Shown piece after piece: positions 1-8,771 of a stretch of DNA of 63,914 nucleotides. Position 1 is the first letter of the stretch. Each line of letters opens with the position of its first letter. A program made the translations under genes and the position numbers. The stretch comes from Novacetimonas cocois (GTDB lineage: Bacteria; Pseudomonadota; Alphaproteobacteria; Acetobacterales; Acetobacteraceae), in the NCBI RefSeq assembly GCF_003311635.1, contig NZ_QEXL01000005.1:122288-186201 (forward strand). The letters run 5' to 3'. The notes beneath the pieces are model-generated. The model was not told the origin of the DNA. It did not search any database and saw only the letters and a list, made by a program, of their open reading frames with translations.

Positions 1-1194
1 GCCAACCGCGAGTGCCAGGCCGCCCAGCGTCATGACATTGATCGTCTGCCCCGCCCAGTCCAGCCCGATGATCGCGCACAGGATGGCCAGCGGGATGGAG
101 GTCGCGATGATGAGGGTCGGCCGCCACGACCCCAGGAACAGCAGGACCACCATGCCCGTCAGGAACGCGGCCGTCAGCATTTCGCGCACGACGTCGAAGA
201 TGGAATCCTTCACGAAGATGGAGGCATCGCCCAGAATGCTGATCTTCACGTCCGGGGGCAGCAGTTTCTGGATGCGGGGCAGAAGGGCCTTTGCGCCGGC
301 CACGACATCCAGCGTCGAGGCATCGCCGCTTTTCATCACGACGATCTCCACCCCCTGCTGTCCCTTGACCAGGACCAGGTTGGTCTGGGGATGGCCGCCG
401 CGATAGACCTCCGCCACGTCATGCACGTAGATGACGGCATTGCCGACACGCTTGACGGGGATATCGCCCAGTTCCTTCATCGAACGCGGGGTGGCGTTTG
501 TCTGGACCATCCAGTCCGTGGCGGAAATTTTCTGGTCCCCCGCCGGCAGGACGATGTTCTGCCCGCGCAGGGCGTTCTGCACGTCCATGGCCGACAGGTG
601 ATGCGCCTGCAGCTGCTGCTGGTTCAGGGCGACCATCACGAAACTGTCCATCCCGCCATAGGCCTGCGGCACGACGGCTCCCGGCACCGTGACCAGCAGG
701 GGCCGCACACGGATCATGGCGAGCTTGAACAGGTCCGAAGGCGTCTGCCGCGCGGACGTGACCTGCAGCGTCAGCACCGGCACGGATGAGGCATCGAGGC
801 TCATCACCATGGGGGAGGGGATGTTTTCCGGAAGCTGCTTTATGACCGTCTGCGAAATGGCGGTGACTTCGGCCTCGGCCTTGCCGATATCCGTTCCGGG
901 CTGGAAGTATATGTTGACGATGCCGCGCCCGTAATAGGAACTGCTTTCCATATGTTCGATGCCCTCGACGGTCGAGGTCACCATCAGTTCGTAGTTGTAT
1001 ATGATACGCCCGGCGAATTCTTCGGGCAGCATTCCGCCATACGTCCACACGACGGACACGACGGGAATGCGGATGTTGGGGAATACATCCGTCGGCGTGC
1101 GCAATACCGACATGATACCAAAGATCACGATAAGGATCGACAGTACCACAAAGGTATAGGGCCGACGCAGCGCGGTGACTACGATGGCATTCAT
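1..1194 (-). CDS. RND (AcrB/HAE1-like) efflux permease, N-terminal part
   Basis: This gene runs off the left edge of the window; only the first 398 codons are present. The protein opens with a positively charged start (MNAIVVTALRRP) and a first membrane helix, followed by a large periplasmic porter region (typical wording ALDQPTDVFPNI-like: here LRTPTDVFPNIRIP near residue 35). It then re-enters the membrane near residue 345 (TGMVVLLFLGSWRPTLI). This is the canonical start of a hydrophobe/amphiphile RND pump, a proton-driven inner-membrane exporter working with a periplasmic adaptor and an outer-membrane channel. Adaptor and channel genes are not in the window and may lie to the left. It is divergent from a TetR regulator at 1707, which is the usual arrangement for a local repressor. 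The substrate cannot be told. Confidence 0.92.
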   Translation of the reverse strand, partial: MNAIVVTALRRPYTFVVLSILIVIFGIMSVLRTPTDVFPNIRIPVVSVVWTYGGMLPEEFAGRIIYNYELMVTSTVEGIEHMESSSYYGRGIVNIYFQPGTDIGKAEAEVTAISQTVIKQLPENIPSPMVMSLDASSVPVLTLQVTSARQTPSDLFKLAMIRVRPLLVTVPGAVVPQAYGGMDSFVMVALNQQQLQAHHLSAMDVQNALRGQNIVLPAGDQKISATDWMVQTNATPRSMKELGDIPVKRVGNAVIYVHDVAEVYRGGHPQTNLVLVKGQQGVEIVVMKSGDASTLDVVAGAKALLPRIQKLLPPDVKISILGDASIFVKDSIFDVVREMLTAAFLTGMVVLLFLGSWRPTLIIATSIPLAILCAIIGLDWAGQTINVMTLGGLALAVG

Positions 1195-1706
1195 GAGTAT
1201 TGGCCCATGTGAAAGATAGACCTGTTTTTTACAAACTATGAATGAAGAACATATAAAATATTTTTTTAATACATGTATTTTAGTTTATTATTACTTATAA
1301 TACATGAATCGTTTTTTAAGAAACTTCCGCACTCGAAAAATCGCGCAGGGGAAAAAGGCTGACGCACGAAGGATGCCGTGCGGGACGGCGATGGTCCTGC
1401 AGGCCTGTACGACAGGCGTCGCGTGATTTTTATAATGAAGTATGAAAATCCATTCTGGTTTTATTACCGCATGATAAAGTAAAGCGGCATCCCTGATTGA
1501 TCATTTCCCTGACTTTTCCCAGGCCCTGACCGGGCAGGCACGAAGGGGGATGGCGTTCGACATGCGCGGGGATGATGATGCGATGAAGGATCCCCGCATG
1601 ACGGCACGCGTTCCATCCCGCGCGCCACGGGTCATGTTCCTGCCCTCGTGTCTTGAATGTTCACAGGGCCCTGCGGCATGATGGCATCCGACCAAGAGGA
1701 GAATGC
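1195..1706. promoter_or_regulatory. Divergent promoter region between RND pump and TetR gene
   Basis: About 510 bases without a supported gene. The half next to the pump (about 1215-1320) is strongly AT-rich compared with the surroundings and holds the perfect palindrome AATACATGTATT at 1268-1279. A related string (AATACATGAATC) follows at about 1299-1310. These are plausible operators for the adjacent TetR protein. The part next to the regulator is GC-rich, and I see nothing specific there apart from the ribosome binding site AGAGGAG before 1707. Confidence 0.5.
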
Positions 1707-2354
1707 ATGAAGCCCGACGCCACCGACAGTCAGCCAAAGCCCGGCCTGCGTGAACGCAAGCAGGAGCGCATCCGCGCCACGCTGATTGCCGAAGCCATGC
1801 GTCTGTTTTCCGCGCAGGGATACGATCAGACGACGGTGGATGAAATCGCCGATGCGGCGGACATATCGCGCCGGACGCTGTTTCGCATGTTCGAGACGAA
1901 GGGCGATATCGTTCTGGCATGGACAAAGGGCATGACCCGGAGCCTGAGCGACGCCCTTGCGTCATGCCCGGCGGACATGAATCCCGCCGATGCGATGATG
2001 CATGCCTTTACCTCCCTCGTGCCACGGATCGCGAAAAACCGTCAGGATACCTATGCTTTTGTCTTCCTGATCGAAAAGACGCCATCCCTCCAGACGGTAA
2101 GCCTCCAGAAATACGGAAAGTGGGAGGACTGCCTGGCCGAAGGGCTGGCAAAACGTATTGCTGATCGGAAAAACCGCAGGAATGCCGCCCGCCTGATGGC
2201 ACGCAGCGGTATCGCCATCTTCCGCACCGCGCTGGATGAGTGGATACGCCTCAAGGGGCGTCCGGCGCTGGTGCCCCTTCTGGAAAAAACCTATGACCTG
2301 CAATCATCGCTCTGGCCACGCCATGTGGAGGCCGCGCCCATCGTAACGCCGTGA
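1707..2354 (+). CDS. TetR/AcrR family transcriptional regulator
   Basis: A 215-residue one-domain repressor with the classical TetR N-terminal helix-turn-helix: IRATLIAEAMRLFSAQGYDQ, then TTVDEIADAADISRRTLFRMF at about residues 36-56. A ligand-binding helical C-terminal half follows. The start at 1707 is chosen because AGAGGAG lies 6-12 bases upstream and the TetR fold begins soon after; an in-frame ATG 54 bases earlier lacks a binding site. It is divergent from the RND efflux gene, so it is inferred to repress that pump and perhaps itself. The inducer is unknown. Confidence 0.9.
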   Translation: MKPDATDSQPKPGLRERKQERIRATLIAEAMRLFSAQGYDQTTVDEIADAADISRRTLFRMFETKGDIVLAWTKGMTRSLSDALASCPADMNPADAMMHAFTSLVPRIAKNRQDTYAFVFLIEKTPSLQTVSLQKYGKWEDCLAEGLAKRIADRKNRRNAARLMARSGIAIFRTALDEWIRLKGRPALVPLLEKTYDLQSSLWPRHVEAAPIVTP

Positions 2355-2447
2355 CGGATTTATTCTGATGGCGTGGGATGTCAGCCCGTTCTGCAACGGC
2401 TGCCTGATCTTTCCGGCGTTGCGTTCATGATCGCGCGGCTTCGGGCT

Positions 2448-3746
2448 TCATGCGGATACCCTGTTTCCATGGCAGGCATGATCGTAAATATTCAGAACCG
2501 TTTCGACCGCGGTGATGGCAATGATGCGTGGGTTGCGCGGAATGCTGCCGGTACGGATGTCTTCGTAAAGGCCGGGCAGGAACTGGCTGATCAACGGGTC
2601 CGGCAGGCCCGTTTCCCCCAGATCGTCAAACAGCGACTGAACGGCGGCCTGCGCCTGTGGAAGCGCCCAGTAATACCTGATGCGGTCGCTGTAGGAATAA
2701 TGCCGCATCCATTCGATCTGCCGCGCATTCCCGGCATAATGCCCCTGCCAGAAGACTGGGTTGTCGCGCATCAGCCGTTCCATGGTGTTCCGCAGGCTGG
2801 TGCGTTCCGGCCGCAGGACGGCGCGGATATCGTCCAGCGCGTATAATGCCTCACGCAGGGCGAATGTCAGGCCCGGGCCGACCTTCAGGATGGCAAATCC
2901 ATCCTCCACCAGCGCCCTCAGCGCCGAAAGGGGCTGGTAATCCGTGGAATGGGCCTCAAAAACCCGGCCGGGCATGCACGACAGCGTATCGATCAGGTCC
3001 CGTGCGCGTTCGCGGCGGTAGAAGGCCACGTCCTCGACGCCGAATTCCACGCCCGGCTGTACCACCAAGGCGATGACGCGTTCCCAGACGTCCTGACCCA
3101 GCGTGGTGGTGAATATCTCCTCATGGATGTGCAGCGTCTGCAGCGCAGCAGTGGGAGAGGTCGGGCACAGATGGTCAAGGGAGTCCGCAACCCCGCCGGG
3201 GACCGGAACCTCCGTCCCGATGATATAGGCCGCCTGACCGGGGCGTGCGGCCTCGGCCCGGGCTGCCAGCGTACAGGCGCGCCGGGCCACCACGGCATCG
3301 GGCAGGGCCGCCGCCTCGCCCCGGCATCCCATGCTTGCATCCAGATGCAGCTTGACGAACCCGGCCTCCGCATAGGCCGCGATCATGGCCTGCGCGCGGT
3401 CCATCGCCTCCTCCGCAGGCAGGGATTTCCACGGGTTTGGTCCCAGGTGATCGCCCCCCAGCAGGATCCGATCACGGGGGCAGTCAACGCGCCGGGCGAT
3501 ATCGTGAACCATGTCCCGAAAGGCGGCCGGGGTCATGCCGGTATAGCCGCCCTCCTGATTCACCTGATTGCAGGTGGCCTCGATCAGGACCGGATGACGG
3601 GTCCGCGCCGCGCGCGACAGCGCGGCCTCCAGCACCAGTGGGTGGGCCGAACAGACCGAGGTTATTCCCCGGCGACGGCGGGCCGGGACCGTCTGGTCAT
3701 GGATCTGACGTGCCAGCATGAGGAGCGGCGTCGCGGCTGTGGTCAT
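2448..3746 (-). CDS. GatZ/KbaZ/AgaZ-family protein (tagatose-phosphate aldolase subunit or epimerase)
   Basis: A 432-residue protein of the PF08013 family, recognised from GITSVCSAHPLVLEAAL near the N-terminus, VLIEATCNQVNQEGGYTGM at about 52-70, and LLGGDHLGPNPWK at about 95-107. In enterobacteria this family is the non-catalytic subunit of tagatose-1,6-bisphosphate aldolase and needs GatY/KbaY as partner. Members in Agrobacterium have been described as D-tagatose-6-phosphate 4-epimerases (my recollection: EC 5.1.3.40). No GatY, KbaY or PfkB gene is in this window, so the epimerase role (tagatose-6-P to fructose-6-P) fits better, but this is inference. It overlaps the upstream AgaS gene by ATGA and is the last gene of the kinase-AgaS-GatZ operon. 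Confidence 0.88.
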   Translation of the reverse strand: MTTAATPLLMLARQIHDQTVPARRRRGITSVCSAHPLVLEAALSRAARTRHPVLIEATCNQVNQEGGYTGMTPAAFRDMVHDIARRVDCPRDRILLGGDHLGPNPWKSLPAEEAMDRAQAMIAAYAEAGFVKLHLDASMGCRGEAAALPDAVVARRACTLAARAEAARPGQAAYIIGTEVPVPGGVADSLDHLCPTSPTAALQTLHIHEEIFTTTLGQDVWERVIALVVQPGVEFGVEDVAFYRRERARDLIDTLSCMPGRVFEAHSTDYQPLSALRALVEDGFAILKVGPGLTFALREALYALDDIRAVLRPERTSLRNTMERLMRDNPVFWQGHYAGNARQIEWMRHYSYSDRIRYYWALPQAQAAVQSLFDDLGETGLPDPLISQFLPGLYEDIRTGSIPRNPRIIAITAVETVLNIYDHACHGNRVSA

Positions 3747-4741
3747 GGGGGCTGTCCTGATTGGGGATGGCGGGAAGGTGGGGTCCGTCGGGCAATCCTG
3801 ACCACTTTTGTCAGGTGGCGCGGCGCAAGCGTATCCAGACCGCGCATCCGTGCCACGTATTCCCCCAGAAGTTGCAGGACCGGAAGGCAGATCAGCGCGC
3901 GCACGGCGGCAGGCGATGCGATCGGCAGTTCCACCGTCCCCGGACCGCCCAGGCCCAGAACGCGCGCGCCCTTGTCCATCAGTTCCCTGGCAAGCAGCGC
4001 CTCTTCTTCTGCCGTGTCAGGGTGATAGAGGAAGATGACCAGCGATTTTTCGTCGATAAGGCTGATTGGGCCATGGCGGTATTCAAGGGGATGATGGGCT
4101 TCGGTCTGGCTGAGGCTCATTTCCTGAAGCTTCAGCGCCCCTTCGCGCGCGACGCCATACAGAGCCCCGCTGCCAAGGAATACGAAATGCGACCGACCGG
4201 AAATCAGTTCGTCAAGGTGCGGGTCCGCCGCGTCCAGAAGGTTCCGGGCCGTCCGCGTAGTTGTCGCATCGACCTCCACCCCGGCGTAACGCAGGCCCAT
4301 CAGCAGCATCAGGCTGGCTGATGCCGTCATCACGATCCCTTCCTCCGGATGGGTTTCGGCCACCATGACCCTGTCGCCCTGCGCGCACAGCGCGCTGCCC
4401 GGCGCGCAGGTAAAGGCCGTGACCTGCAGCCCGGCGGCCCGGCTGGCCTTTGCCGCGGCGACGGTTTCGGTGGATTCCCCACTGCGTGAAAGCGCCAGCA
4501 CATGGGCCGCGATGCGCAGCGGGATATAGGAACCACGGCGACAGGTCCATTCGTTGCCCGGCACGGCGCGTGCCATGACGCCATGCTCATTCAGGGTCGT
4601 TGCGATGGAATCCGCGATATGGACGGACGTGCCGCATCCCACGACGGCATGGACCGCATCCACGCGGGGAGGGACCTGTTCGTTAATGACCTGGTCCCAG
4701 AGTGGAAACTGCTCGCGGATGCCGCGTTCCGTTGCATTCAT
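3743..4741 (-). CDS. agaS: SIS-domain sugar isomerase/deaminase, AgaS-like
   Basis: A 332-residue protein with two SIS domains. The first contains VGCGTSVHIADSIA (about 33-46) and ALSRSGESTETV (about 82-93). The second contains FVFLGSGALYGVAREGALKLQE (split motif, about 185-206) and EYRHGPISLI (about 219-228). This organisation is that of AgaS/GlmS-type ketose-aldose isomerases. AgaS deaminates and isomerises galactosamine-6-phosphate to tagatose-6-phosphate. Starting at 4741 gives an AAAGGA binding site. It is translationally coupled to the GatZ-family gene, supporting a GalN-6-P to tagatose-6-P to central metabolism route. A glucosamine-6-phosphate deaminase role is the main alternative, since SIS proteins of this kind also replace NagB in some bacteria. 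Confidence 0.82.
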   Translation of the reverse strand: MNATERGIREQFPLWDQVINEQVPPRVDAVHAVVGCGTSVHIADSIATTLNEHGVMARAVPGNEWTCRRGSYIPLRIAAHVLALSRSGESTETVAAAKASRAAGLQVTAFTCAPGSALCAQGDRVMVAETHPEEGIVMTASASLMLLMGLRYAGVEVDATTTRTARNLLDAADPHLDELISGRSHFVFLGSGALYGVAREGALKLQEMSLSQTEAHHPLEYRHGPISLIDEKSLVIFLYHPDTAEEEALLARELMDKGARVLGLGGPGTVELPIASPAAVRALICLPVLQLLGEYVARMRGLDTLAPRHLTKVVRIARRTPPSRHPQSGQPP

Positions 4742-4799
4742 GACGGATCCTTTGTCTGACAGGGGTGTCTTGAAACATTATCGTGGGGGAAGGGGCGAC

Positions 4800-5765
4800 T
4801 CACAGCTTCATTTCCTTCAGGGCGGAAGCCATATGGTCAATCCATTGCGCATCCGTCGCCCATCCCGCCTGCCGCGCCGCACGCAATATTCCCCCGCCGA
4901 TGGGGGGCAGGCGGGGGGGCTGCGGCTGTCCGCACAGGCGCGTCATGGCCTGACGCAGATACAGGTTGTTGAATGTCCCGCCGGTATGGCTCCACGGCAG
5001 TCCGGGGCGCGACAGCCCCCTGCGCGCCACGGTGACATGGCGGGCCAGATGACGCGCCGCGCGATCAAGGATGTGACGCGCCTGTTCATTGCCGTCCATT
5101 GCCATTTCACAGACGCCATGCGCCAGCGCGGCAACGGCGGAGCGTTCATGGGACAGCCCGCCATACCATTCGAGCAGCGCCGCACCGGCAGAAGCGGGAG
5201 AGGTCGGCAGGTTCATGAACCGGCACATGGGCGCGATGAACGGGTGCGCGTTCCCGTCGCGTCCGTCAAGCGCCTGCGTCAGAAGGGAAAGGGCCTCGCG
5301 CCCGATCCAGAACGCGCTTCCTTCATCCCCGAACAGGGGCCCCCAGCCGCCCACGCGCAGGTTCCGCCCGGTTTCATCCGTTGCCCATGCCATCGATCCC
5401 GTCCCCGACAGGATCAGGACGCCCGGCGCGCCGGCAAATGCCCCGGCGCAGGCCATTTCCACGTCATTGCGGACAATGCAGCGATCCGCCGCAGGTCCCA
5501 GGATTTCATGCACCGCGGCATCCTGCCGGGCCGTGATCGTGACGCTTTCGCCATATCCCGCCAGCCCGAACGCCGCCCCGGCGACATGGGGGGGGATATC
5601 GGCCAGAAGTTCGGCAAGAACCTCCCGCCATCGTGGCTGATCGAACGGATTGGAGCCCGCTCCCCGGCGCGCGGATACGATATTGGCGTTGCGGTCCACC
5701 ACAAGAAGCAGGGTTTTGGTCCCCCCGCTGTCCAGCGCCAGAATGCAGGGGGAGGCACCTGTCAT
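4800..5765 (-). CDS. BadF/BadG/BcrA-type N-acetylhexosamine kinase
   Basis: A 321-residue ASKHA-fold kinase. The phosphate-1 loop is LALDSGGTKTLLLV at the N-terminus. GVLILSGTGSMAWA (about 120-133) and GGWGPLFGDEGSAFWIGREAL (about 141-161) are the signature of N-acetylglucosamine kinases of the BadF/BcrA group (mammalian NAGK, bacterial MurK/NagK-like). It should phosphorylate GlcNAc or GalNAc in the cytoplasm. The ATG at 5765 is chosen because AAAGGG lies 9 bases upstream; a GTG at 5783 would add six residues. It is first gene of the operon with agaS and gatZ, divergent from the GH20 gene. Confidence 0.85.
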   Translation of the reverse strand: MTGASPCILALDSGGTKTLLLVVDRNANIVSARRGAGSNPFDQPRWREVLAELLADIPPHVAGAAFGLAGYGESVTITARQDAAVHEILGPAADRCIVRNDVEMACAGAFAGAPGVLILSGTGSMAWATDETGRNLRVGGWGPLFGDEGSAFWIGREALSLLTQALDGRDGNAHPFIAPMCRFMNLPTSPASAGAALLEWYGGLSHERSAVAALAHGVCEMAMDGNEQARHILDRAARHLARHVTVARRGLSRPGLPWSHTGGTFNNLYLRQAMTRLCGQPQPPRLPPIGGGILRAARQAGWATDAQWIDHMASALKEMKL

Positions 5766-6259
5766 ATGCATCAGCCCTTTCACGATCCGTTACCGCCCGC
5801 GAAGCTGGAAATGGCAATAAGCCGTGGTCAAGATCGTAGAAATCCCCATTGTCCATCCAGCAGGGCAGGGCCGAAAGGATGGAAGCCGGTTGCATGTGAC
5901 GGAAACGCTCGTCCAATGGACGCGCCATGTTCCTGTGCGTCATGTTTTGCGTTTCAGTCATTCATGTCAAGTCAAATATGTGATTGGTTTTGATCTTTTA
6001 TGAAGGGAACCAAATGGGTTCCGGCACGGGCAGGAAAAATCGGAAAAATATCGAAATCCCCTAGATATTCAGGAATATTCTCCTGCTGCCCCTGTCCGGG
6101 TAAACAGGCGGGGAGGTCGGCTTTTTTCCGATCCGCCTGCGGATGGATTTGTGCCTGAATGGCGTATTCAATCAAAAAAAAGATTGCATTGGATTGTTCC
6201 GATATAGGATTGATCTGGAACCGCCTCAATTCACGCAGATCGGAATCAAGGGACCGAGT
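5766..6259. promoter_or_regulatory. Divergent promoter region between kinase and GH20 genes
   Basis: About 490 bases without a supported gene. The centre, about 5960-6010, is AT-rich. It holds a TTGACA-type hexamer on the minus strand near 5964-5969 and the small inverted repeat GGAACC (6006-6011) / GGTTCC (6017-6022). A second stem-like segment, CCTGT/ACAGG, lies near 6091-6108. These may be regulatory sites for the DeoR protein or leader structures; neither is proven. Confidence 0.35.
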
Positions 6260-8578
6260 ATGACAGATATCTCCGGCCACCGTGCGGCCTTCGCCCTGAC
6301 GCTGGGGCTGCTGCCCGCGTTGCCTCATGCCGCCTGGGCATCTTCCGCAACCGTCGAACTTCCGCTGCTGCCCCGTCCCGCGATCATGTCGACACAGCCG
6401 GGATTTTTTTTCATGCCCGCGTCCCTTGATGTCGTTGTCGACGGCGTGGATGCCCTCACGGCCACGCGCCTGTGCGATACGATGCGCGCGCCGCACGGGC
6501 CGGTCCTGATGATGCGTGACAGTGGCGCGGCACCCGCGCGCGCCGCGATCAGGATGCGGCTGCTTGCCTCGGCGGCCTCGGCGCCTGCGGAAGGGTATGA
6601 ACTTGCAATCGGGCATGACGGCATCGTGGTGACCGCCCACGACCAGGCCGGCCTTTTCTACGGCGCGGTCAGCGTGTCGCAGCTTCTGGGCGCGGGACGG
6701 GCGCGGTTGCCGGGGATGCATGTGCGTGACTGGCCGCGCCTGCAATGGCGTGGGGTCATGCTTGATTCATCACGACATTTCCAGACGCCTGCGGAAGTAC
6801 GTTCGCTGATTGACGCCATGGCGGAACTGAAACTCAATGTCCTGCACTGGCATCTGACGGACGATCAGGGATGGCGGCTGGAAATCCGGCGCTATCCCGA
6901 ACTGACGCGGGTGGGGGCATGGCGGCGCGCCCCGGATTCCGGGCCGAATGGCGATGGCGCGTCCTATGGCGGGTTCTATACCCAGGCGGAGATACGCGAC
7001 ATCGTGGCCTACGCCGCCGCGCGACAGATAACGATTGTGCCCGAACTGGATATGCCCGGTCATGCGCAGGCCGCCATCGCCGCGTATCCGAAGGTCGGTT
7101 CGGGCGGGACGCCGACGCGGGTTTCAAGCACGATGGGCGTGCATCCCTATCTTTACAATGTGAATGAAGAGACCTTTGCCTTCATCGATCACATCCTTGA
7201 CGAAGTGATGGAACTGTTTCCCTCCCGCTTCATCCATATCGGTGGCGACGAGGCCGTCAAAACCCAGTGGCAGCATTCCCCTGCGGTGCAGGCGCGCATG
7301 CGTGAACTGGGCATTCATGATGAAGAGGCATTGCAGAGCTGGTTCATCGAACGTCTGGGGAAGTACCTGTCGGCCCATGGGCGACGCCTGATCGGATGGG
7401 ATGAAATCCTCAAGGGCGGGCTGCCGGCTTCGGCGTCCGTCATGTCGTGGCATGGAACGGCTGGGGCCGTCACGGCGGCGCAGGCAGGTCATGACGCGGT
7501 CATGGCACCTTCGGACAGGCTGTATTTCGATTACATGCAGACCGATCGCGATGACGAACCGACGGGGGGACGCTATCCGGTGGAATCCCTTTCGACCGTT
7601 TATCATTTTGATCCGCTTCCCCCCGGCATGCCGCCATCCGTGCAGCAGCACATCCTGGGTGTAGAGGGCGGGATATGGACGGAATACCTGACCTCTGGCA
7701 GGGCCACGATGCTGGCGGCATTTCCACGTCTGGACGCCATGGCGGAAACCGCATGGACCCCGCATGAGCGGCAGGACTGGGACAGCTTTCGCATCCGCCT
7801 GAAGGACGAGGTGACGCGACAGCTTTCCCGTGGCGTGCCGGTGGATCAGGCAGCCTATGCCGTAAGCATTTCCGCCATTCCCGATCAGGCCGGCCATTAC
7901 GAGGTGACGCTGTCAAACCAGATCGCGCAGGGAACGCTGCATTATACGCTCGATGGGCGGGAGCCCGATGCGCAGGCCCCGGCCTATGTCCATCCCCTGA
8001 CGGTCGGCGCGGGTACGAAGGTCCGCGCCGCCGCCTTTGACGCAGGTGGCCTGCGGCTTGCCCCGTCTTCCACCCGCGTCATCAGCGTCGGGGGGATCGC
8101 CACGCGCAGTGGCACGCAGCTTGCGGCGTGCGAGGGGGGGCGGCTGTCCCTGCGGATCCCCGCGACGCCGGATGCGACGGCCACCGCGCCATATCTGACG
8201 ATCGACCGGACGCGCGACTGCGTCATGTATGGCGCGCCCCCGCCACAGGGCGCCAGCACCCTTGCGATCAGGGTGGTGCCTGTCACGCATTTCTTCAACA
8301 CGCCACTGGATGACGGGCCGCGCGTGCCTGTGATGAAGCTGGACGCGCCGCGACATGCAATAAGTGTGTGGCCGGACCGATGCACGGGAAAACCCGTAGC
8401 GACCACCCGCCTTCCGCGTCATCCCAGGCCGGGCGTTCCCCTGGACATATCGCTGCCGGTTACGGCACAGGGCGCGCATGACCTGTGCATCGCGGTCCCT
8501 GATGAAAAGGAGCCGCTATATTATGCGTTCCAGACATTGTCACTGACAGGACAGAAAAATACGGAACATAATAAATAG
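6260..8578 (+). CDS. GH20 beta-N-acetylhexosaminidase, secreted
   Basis: A 772-residue exported glycosidase. The start at 6260 gives a clean signal peptide (AFALTLGLLPALPHAAWA) after AAGGGA; an upstream in-frame ATG would put 39 residues before it. A GH20 N-terminal alpha/beta domain is followed by the catalytic barrel, which begins with RGVMLDSSRHFQ and VLHWHLTDDQGWRLEI. The catalytic pair is in IHIGGDEA, with Asp330 and Glu331, as in substrate-assisted hexosaminidases. About residues 545-600 look like the chitobiase C-terminal domain (LHYTLDGREPD), followed by an unassigned tail. It would release beta-linked GlcNAc or GalNAc from chitooligosaccharides or glycoprotein glycans in the periplasm or outside. 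The divergent kinase operon would process the product. Confidence 0.93.
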   Translation: MTDISGHRAAFALTLGLLPALPHAAWASSATVELPLLPRPAIMSTQPGFFFMPASLDVVVDGVDALTATRLCDTMRAPHGPVLMMRDSGAAPARAAIRMRLLASAASAPAEGYELAIGHDGIVVTAHDQAGLFYGAVSVSQLLGAGRARLPGMHVRDWPRLQWRGVMLDSSRHFQTPAEVRSLIDAMAELKLNVLHWHLTDDQGWRLEIRRYPELTRVGAWRRAPDSGPNGDGASYGGFYTQAEIRDIVAYAAARQITIVPELDMPGHAQAAIAAYPKVGSGGTPTRVSSTMGVHPYLYNVNEETFAFIDHILDEVMELFPSRFIHIGGDEAVKTQWQHSPAVQARMRELGIHDEEALQSWFIERLGKYLSAHGRRLIGWDEILKGGLPASASVMSWHGTAGAVTAAQAGHDAVMAPSDRLYFDYMQTDRDDEPTGGRYPVESLSTVYHFDPLPPGMPPSVQQHILGVEGGIWTEYLTSGRATMLAAFPRLDAMAETAWTPHERQDWDSFRIRLKDEVTRQLSRGVPVDQAAYAVSISAIPDQAGHYEVTLSNQIAQGTLHYTLDGREPDAQAPAYVHPLTVGAGTKVRAAAFDAGGLRLAPSSTRVISVGGIATRSGTQLAACEGGRLSLRIPATPDATATAPYLTIDRTRDCVMYGAPPPQGASTLAIRVVPVTHFFNTPLDDGPRVPVMKLDAPRHAISVWPDRCTGKPVATTRLPRHPRPGVPLDISLPVTAQGAHDLCIAVPDEKEPLYYAFQTLSLTGQKNTEHNK

Positions 8579-8651
8579 ATCCGGGTTTTCATGAGGTTGT
8601 CCGGAGTCTCTTTAGGGACGACATTCACCCGGCGGCTGGATTGCGGTTCAC

Positions 8652-8697
8652 GGGGCGGGCACGGCATTGACCCTGCCTGCCCCAGTGTCTAGTTTTT
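8652..8697 (+). terminator. Probable terminator after GH20 gene
   Basis: An imperfect GC-rich hairpin (GGGGCGGGCA at 8652-8661 pairing with TGCCTGCCCC at 8674-8683, one G-T pair) is followed shortly by a T run (AGTTTTT at 8691-8697). It sits between the GH20 stop and the GTG start of the DeoR gene, which argues that the DeoR gene begins after it. Confidence 0.55.
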
Positions 8698-8771
8698 CGC
8701 CGTCCCGCGTTACTGTCGTGCCGTCCGCGAGAGTGCCGGACAGGGGGCTTTTCTGTTTTGGGAGAATCAAT

